Positions 60,119 to 64,000 of a stretch of DNA of 64,000 bases are shown here, one piece after another. A program made the translations under genes and the position numbers. The DNA lies in contig JAPKHC010000019.1 of the NCBI GenBank assembly GCA_026647215.1, forward strand, positions 62,001 through 126,000, read 5' to 3'. Every line of letters starts with the position of its first letter. Position 1 is the first letter of the stretch. This DNA is from F1-120-MAGs118 sp013360535. Its GTDB lineage: Bacteria > Planctomycetota > UBA1135 > GCA-002686595. The notes below the pieces were generated by a model. That model was not told where the DNA came from. It did not search any database and saw only the letters and a list, made by a program, of their open reading frames with translations.

Positions 60119-61294
60119 TCACAAGCCCATGGAGGAGTCACGCTTTACGCGCGGCGCTCCCAGAGTTGTCCACAGGATCTCCACGGCCTTGCGGACTGTT
60201 TCTGCACCACAATCGCGCGGCAAGGAAAGCCGAAGAGCGGCTCGCGCCACACTTTCGTCGTGGCCGAGCGCCAGCAGCACGTGGCTGGGCTCGAGCGAGC
60301 CGCTCGCGCAGGCCGAGCCCGCGCTGCAGGCCAAGCCCGCGAGGTCGAGGCGCATCACGAGCACCTTGCCGTCGACACCGGCCGCGTGCAGGTTGAGCGT
60401 CCCGGGCAGGCGGCGCGGGTGATCGATCGGCAGTCCCACCAGTTGGATGGGGTCCAACTGCTTCACAAGTTCTCCCCACAGCTCGCCGGTCGCGCGCGTG
60501 AGGCGTCCGGCGAGCTCGGCCTGCTCCCGCACGCCGAGTTCGACCGCGCAGGCCGCGGCCACGGCTCCCGCGACGTTCTCGGTGCCCGGCCGCAGCCCGT
60601 GCTCTTGCTCGCCGCCGAAGCACAACGGCCGCAGCTCGACTCCCCTGCGACGGTAGAGCAGCCCGACCCCGACCGGACCGCCGAGCTTGTGCAGGCTGAA
60701 GCTCGCGAGGCTCGCCCCCCACTCTTCGAGGCGCACCGGGATGCGGCCGAGCGCCTGCACGGCGTCCACGTGCAGCAGCGGGCGCCGCCGCGAGCGCTCG
60801 AGGACATCGCGCAGCTCCGCGAACGGCGCGCACGTGCCGATCTCGTTGTTGGCCGCCATCACGGCCACCAGCGCGCAAGCAGGCTCCGCCGCCGCACGCT
60901 CGACGGCCTCGAGGTCGACCGTGCCCATCCGATCGACGGGGAGCACGGTCAGCGGACGGCCTTCGCGCGCGAGCTCCCGCGCGGGCGCGAGCACCGACGA
61001 GTGTTCGGTGGCGGCCACCGCCAGCCCCTCCCCCAGCGGCCGCGCGCGCAGCGCCCCGAGCACCGCGAGGTTGTTCGACTCCGTGCCGCCAGAGGTGAAG
61101 ACGAGCTCCTCCTCGTGGACGCCGAGCGCCGCGGCGATGCGTTCGCGCGCCTCGTCGAGCAGGTGCCGAGCCTCGCGCCCCGGCGCGTGCAGGCTCGACG
61201 GGTTGCCGCGCACGCGCTCGAGCGCGGCGAGGTAGGCCGCGCGCACCTCGGGGCGCAGCGGCGCCGTCGCGTTCGAGTCGAGGTAGAGGCTCAC
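60119..61294 (-). CDS. cysteine desulfurase (NifS/IscS family)
   Basis: A 391-residue PLP enzyme that removes sulfur from cysteine for Fe-S cluster, thiolation or selenium pathways. Conserved features are YLDSNATAPLRPEV, FTSGGTESNNLAVLGAL, ATEHSSV (His stacking on PLP), the PLP Lys in SFSLHKLGGPVGVGLLY and the mobile catalytic-Cys loop GSACASGSLEPSHVLLALG. The length and loop are close to the IscS/NifS type. The GTG start at 61294 gives MSLYLDSN. It sits between dnaA and the bacillithiol gene bshA with a 26-base gap from the latter. The association could supply sulfur for tRNA thiolation (consistent with mnmH) but there is no direct evidence. Confidence 0.92.
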   Translation of the reverse strand: MSLYLDSNATAPLRPEVRAAYLAALERVRGNPSSLHAPGREARHLLDEARERIAAALGVHEEELVFTSGGTESNNLAVLGALRARPLGEGLAVAATEHSSVLAPARELAREGRPLTVLPVDRMGTVDLEAVERAAAEPACALVAVMAANNEIGTCAPFAELRDVLERSRRRPLLHVDAVQALGRIPVRLEEWGASLASFSLHKLGGPVGVGLLYRRRGVELRPLCFGGEQEHGLRPGTENVAGAVAAACAVELGVREQAELAGRLTRATGELWGELVKQLDPIQLVGLPIDHPRRLPGTLNLHAAGVDGKVLVMRLDLAGLACSAGSACASGSLEPSHVLLALGHDESVARAALRLSLPRDCGAETVRKAVEILWTTLGAPRVKRDSSMGL

Positions 61295-61320
61295 CGCAAT
61301 TCCGTCCCGAGCGAAGGAAC

Positions 61321-62481
61321 TCAGCCCGTGCGGCCGAGGACACGCGCGTAGATCGCCTCGTACAGCCGCACGACCCGCTCGCGCGTGAAACGCTCGAGCG
61401 CCGCCTGGCGCGCCGCGGCGCCCATCGCCTTCGCGCGTTCGGGCGCGAACAGAAGCGCCGACAGGTTGTCGGCGTAGCCGTCGATGTCCTCCGCCGGCGC
61501 GAGCAGGCCCGTGCGGCCGTGCTCCACCACTTCGCTGACACCGCCGACGTCCGTCGCGACCACCGGAGTGCCGCAGGACATCGCCTCGAGGGCCGAGAGG
61601 CCGAACGACTCGCTCGAGCTCGACAGCGCGAACACGCAGGCCGGCGCGAGCAGTTCCGGCAGCACGTCGCGCTCGCCGAGGAACAGCACGTGCTTCTCGA
61701 TGCCGAGCTCACGCGCCACGCGACGGCATTCCTGCTGGTCCGGGCCGTCACCGACGAGCACCAGCGTCGCGTTGCGCCCGCGCAGCGAACGCGCGAAGGC
61801 CTTGACGAGCCACGGCACGCGCTTCACCGGCCGGAAGTTGCTCACGTGCACCGCGGTCGGTCCGTCCGTGCGGCGGCAGGCGCTGCGCCCGCTCCCCGCG
61901 CTCGGCGAGAACCACTCCGTGTCGACGAAGTTGTGCACGACGTCGATCGCGCACGGACTGGCGCTCGCGAAGCAGAAGCGCTGGCGCGTCTCGCGCGCGA
62001 GCCACTCCGACACCGTCGTCACCGCGTCGCTCGCCGAGATCACGAACTGCGTCAGCGGCGCATAGGAGGGATCGTTGCCGATCAGCGTGATGTCCGTGCC
62101 GTGCAGCGTCGTCACCAGCTTCGGCGCCGGGCGATCACGATCGGCCTGCGCCGCCGCGCGCGCGAGGAAGGCCGACACCGCGTGCGGCAGCGCGTAGTGC
62201 GCGTGCAGGATGTCGAGCCCAGTAGCGCGGTGGACGTTGAGGATCGCGGACGTGATCGCCAGATCGTGCGGCGTCGAGTGGAACAGCGGATAGGGCACAC
62301 CCTGCGCGCGGTGCATCTGCACGAGGCCCGGCGAGCGCGCGAGGCGCGGCGGGACCTCGTGGCTGAAGAGGTGCACGTCGTGGCCCGCGTCGGCGAGCGA
62401 GAGCGCGAGCTCGCTCGCGACCACGCCCGAGCCGCCGTAGGTCGGATGGCACAGGACGCCGATGCGCAGCGGAGCGGTCAC
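61321..62481 (-). CDS. bshA: N-acetyl-alpha-D-glucosaminyl L-malate synthase BshA (bacillithiol biosynthesis)
   Basis: A 386-residue GT4-type glycosyltransferase read from GTG 62481: MTAPLRIGVLCHPTYGGSGVV is the highly conserved BshA N-terminus (ITCYPSVGGSGVVATELG in characterised members). Further motifs are HAHYALPHAVSAFLA, TTLHGTDITLIGNDPSY, VSNFRPVKRVPWLVKAFA and the C-terminal E-x7-E region SESFGLSALEAMSCGTPVVATDVGGVSEVV. It joins GlcNAc from UDP-GlcNAc to L-malate, the first step of bacillithiol. Its start lies just after the parA stop in another frame, but the same frame also runs uninterrupted into parA, probably because of a frameshift there. Confidence 0.9.
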   Translation of the reverse strand: MTAPLRIGVLCHPTYGGSGVVASELALSLADAGHDVHLFSHEVPPRLARSPGLVQMHRAQGVPYPLFHSTPHDLAITSAILNVHRATGLDILHAHYALPHAVSAFLARAAAQADRDRPAPKLVTTLHGTDITLIGNDPSYAPLTQFVISASDAVTTVSEWLARETRQRFCFASASPCAIDVVHNFVDTEWFSPSAGSGRSACRRTDGPTAVHVSNFRPVKRVPWLVKAFARSLRGRNATLVLVGDGPDQQECRRVARELGIEKHVLFLGERDVLPELLAPACVFALSSSSESFGLSALEAMSCGTPVVATDVGGVSEVVEHGRTGLLAPAEDIDGYADNLSALLFAPERAKAMGAAARQAALERFTRERVVRLYEAIYARVLGRTG

Positions 62482-62483
62482 GG

Positions 62484-63555
62484 CTAGTCGCTCGTCGCGC
62501 CCTCGAGCAGCTCCGCATCCGGCGGAAGCTCGGGCAGTTCCTCGATCCTCGACGATCGCGAGCACGGGCTCCGGCGCACGCACCGCAGGCGACGCAACTT
62601 GCGGCTCCTGCCTCGGGGCCTCGACGACAGGAGGCTCCGTCGGAACGTTCGCCGCCTCGTCCTCGCCCGCGGGCGCACGCTTGCGCGGCGGCGGCGGACG
62701 ACGCTTGGTCACGGGCGCGAGCGCGACGACACTCTCGCGCTTGCGCGCGGCGAGCTCGGGATCCCGCGTCGCTTCCATCGCGAGCACCTCGGTCGCCACC
62801 TGGTCGTAGTCGCTCGCGCCCGACGAGTCCGGCGCGTACTCGAAGATCGTCTTGCCGTAGCTCGGCGCCTCCGCGAGCTTCACGTTCTTCGCCACCGGCC
62901 GCGAGAACACCTTGCCCGGGAAGTACGAGCGCAGCTCCGCCACGACCTCGCGCGCGAGCTTCGTGCGGAAGTCGTACAGGCACGGCAGGAAACCCGTGAT
63001 CTCCAAGCGCGGATTCAGGCGCCGGCGGAGCAGGTTCACGACGTCGACGAGCTTCGTCATGCCCTGCAGCGCGAAGAACTCCGTCTGCACGGCGATCACG
63101 GCCTCGTGCGCGGCGACGAGGCCGTTGACCGACAACAGGCCGAGGCTCGGCGGGCAGTCGAGCAGCACGTAGTCGGCCGGAGTCTCGCCGTGCTTCTCGC
63201 GGTGCTCCTTCTCCCACACGTCGAGGGCGTCGCGCAGGATCAGCTCGCGCCCGAAGGCGTTGGCGAGCTCGAGCTCGGCGCCGGAGAGGTCGATGTTCGA
63301 CGGCAGGAGGCGCAGGCCGGGCGTGCGGCTGTCGCGCAGGGCCTCGCCGAAGGGCGTGTTGCCGAGCAGGACCGAGTAGGCCGAAGGCTCGCCGCTTCCG
63401 ATCTGCACGTCGAGGTGCAGCGACAGGTTGGCCTGCGGATCGAGATCGACGAGCACGACGCGCCGCCCCGCGCGCGCAAGGGCTGCGCCGAGGTTCACGG
63501 TGGTGGTCGTCTTGCCGACTCCACCCTTTTGGTTGATCAGGGCGATGCGCCGCAT
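62484..63555 (-). CDS. parA: ParA/Soj-family chromosome-partitioning ATPase, frame disturbed near its 3' end
   Basis: The first about 265 residues are a standard ParA: LINQKGGVGKTTTTVNLGAALA (deviant Walker A), VLVDLDPQANLSLHL, YVLLDCPPSLGLLSVNG, QTEFFALQGMTKL and the C-terminal YGKTIFEYAPDSSGASDYDQVATEVL. A basic, proline-rich tail follows. Near 62541-62556 the frame appears to slip: in the original frame the sequence becomes Arg/Ala/Gly-rich and continues into bshA, while the neighbouring frame reads IEELPELPPDAELLEGATSD and stops at 62484-62486, immediately before the bshA GTG. The latter ending looks natural. It partitions the chromosome near the origin; no parB is within the window. Confidence 0.82.
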
Positions 63556-63587
63556 GGAGGTCGCATTCTAGCGTCGCGAAGCGCGCA

Positions 63588-64000
63588 TCAGAGCAGTCGG
63601 AGCGGATCGTGGACGGGCAAGGGACCGAGCGCGAGCAACGGTTCGCCGACCTTGCCGCCGATGCGCTCGCCGTAGAAGCGGGCGCGCGTCTCCATGCGCG
63701 AGAGGATGTCGGCGCCGAACAGGAAGTGCTGGCCGCGGTCGCCCTCGTGCGCGGGCTGCAGTTGGCTGGCGTAGCAACGAACCAGCTCGACCTTGCGCTG
63801 CCACACGGGCTCGATGTCGAGCACGAGCGTCGGCTCGAACGGCACGTGGCCCATGAAGTGGAAGAAGCGCCGCGGCCGGTGCGCCGGCGGGCCGCCGTCG
63901 AGCTGCGCCAGCCGCGCGAGCCCGCTCAGGTACCAGGCCTCGCGGGCGAGGCGACCGGTGGCCGCGTGGTCGGGATGCAGGTCCTCGACGTGCTGGGCGA
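63588..64000 (-). CDS. bshB1: BshB1-type bacillithiol deacetylase, 5' end beyond window
   Basis: The visible 137 C-terminal residues (stop at 63588) read DLHPDHAATGRLAREAWYLSGLARL near the start, with the PDHxAxx metal/active-site motif of PIG-L deacetylases, then RFFHFMGHVPFEPTLVLDIEPVWQRKVELVRCYASQL and ending in ARFYGERIGGKVGEPLLALGPLPVHDPLRLL. This matches BshB1, which deacetylates GlcNAc-malate, the second step of bacillithiol synthesis, and the neighbour bshA catalyses the first. The first His-Asp-Asp motif (AHPDDAE) would be beyond 64000. Its 3' end is 32 bases before parA, so bshB1-parA-bshA may be one operon. Confidence 0.9.
   Translation of the reverse strand, partial: AQHVEDLHPDHAATGRLAREAWYLSGLARLAQLDGGPPAHRPRRFFHFMGHVPFEPTLVLDIEPVWQRKVELVRCYASQLQPAHEGDRGQHFLFGADILSRMETRARFYGERIGGKVGEPLLALGPLPVHDPLRLL

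Noticed and set aside
61321..63555. A genuine ParA-BshA fusion protein
   Set aside because: Junction residues look out of frame and a neighbouring frame offers a natural parA end and a bshA start; an indel is simpler.

Overview
The window looks like a chromosomal segment carrying the replication-origin gene set of a GC-rich, Gram-negative bacterium. The codons are strongly GC3-biased. Outer-membrane genes are present (kdsD, kdsC, an LptD-type protein, LAB_N/GT2/ArnT-like lipid-modifying genes, a beta-barrel-like protein), together with bacillithiol genes (bshA, bshB1), a signal peptidase with a giant insertion and TANNNT promoter boxes very close to start codons. My best guess is a deep-branching planctomycete-like lineage. 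That is inference; no rRNA gene is present to settle it.

Layout. 1-3.7 kb (minus): tail-truncated mnmH (tRNA 2-selenouridine synthase), a secreted protein of unknown function, a duplicated LAB_N protein and a GT2 glycosyltransferase, facing an ArnT-like GT (3.8-5.5 kb, plus). 5.5-7.6 kb: a histidine kinase/response regulator pair. 7.6-11.2 kb: two divergent paralogous polytopic proteins separated by a 111-bp palindrome. 11.2-14.9 kb (minus): a methyltransferase and a translationally coupled sigma factor/ZAS anti-sigma/DUF3106-like cassette. 15-19 kb: AAA/DUF4143 ATPase, yaeQ, lepB and a DEDDh exonuclease. 19-25.8 kb (plus): four transporters (NhaD-like, APC, TerC, dicarboxylate symporter) and a tandem FKBP. 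25.8-30.6 kb: pseudopilin-like protein, membrane protein, lipoprotein, aspartate kinase and a LeuA-like synthase. 30.7-32.4 kb: a stand-alone GmrSD-type DUF262/DUF1524 protein. 32.7-36.8 kb: a frameshifted SLC13 transporter, then LemA and two TPM-domain proteins. 36.8-37.2 kb: a candidate selenoprotein. 37.2-45.6 kb (minus): beta-barrel-like protein, small Cys/His protein, sugar isomerase-like protein, SDR, rsmB-fmt-trxA, scpA and a site-2 protease. 45.7-52.9 kb (plus): kdsD-kdsC-lptC/A/D-like-tatA. 52.8-64 kb (minus): MshEN-domain protein, gyrB, dciA, dnaN, the probable oriC interval, dnaA, cysteine desulfurase, bshA, parA and bshB1 (cut by the window edge).

The most striking item is a 118-residue reading frame at 36844-37200 interrupted once by an in-frame TGA. 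Twelve bases after that TGA starts a perfect 8-bp hairpin with a GGUC loop, the arrangement and loop sequence of a bacterial SECIS element. The mnmH gene at the window start independently suggests selenium use. Other items worth a second look are two long palindromic elements (9338-9448; about 56510-56672, between dciA and dnaN), a likely frameshift that merges parA with bshA in one frame, a frame-shifting deletion in an SLC13 gene, a fused LptC/A/D-like protein of 1695 residues, and a promoter architecture suggesting many nearly leaderless transcripts.
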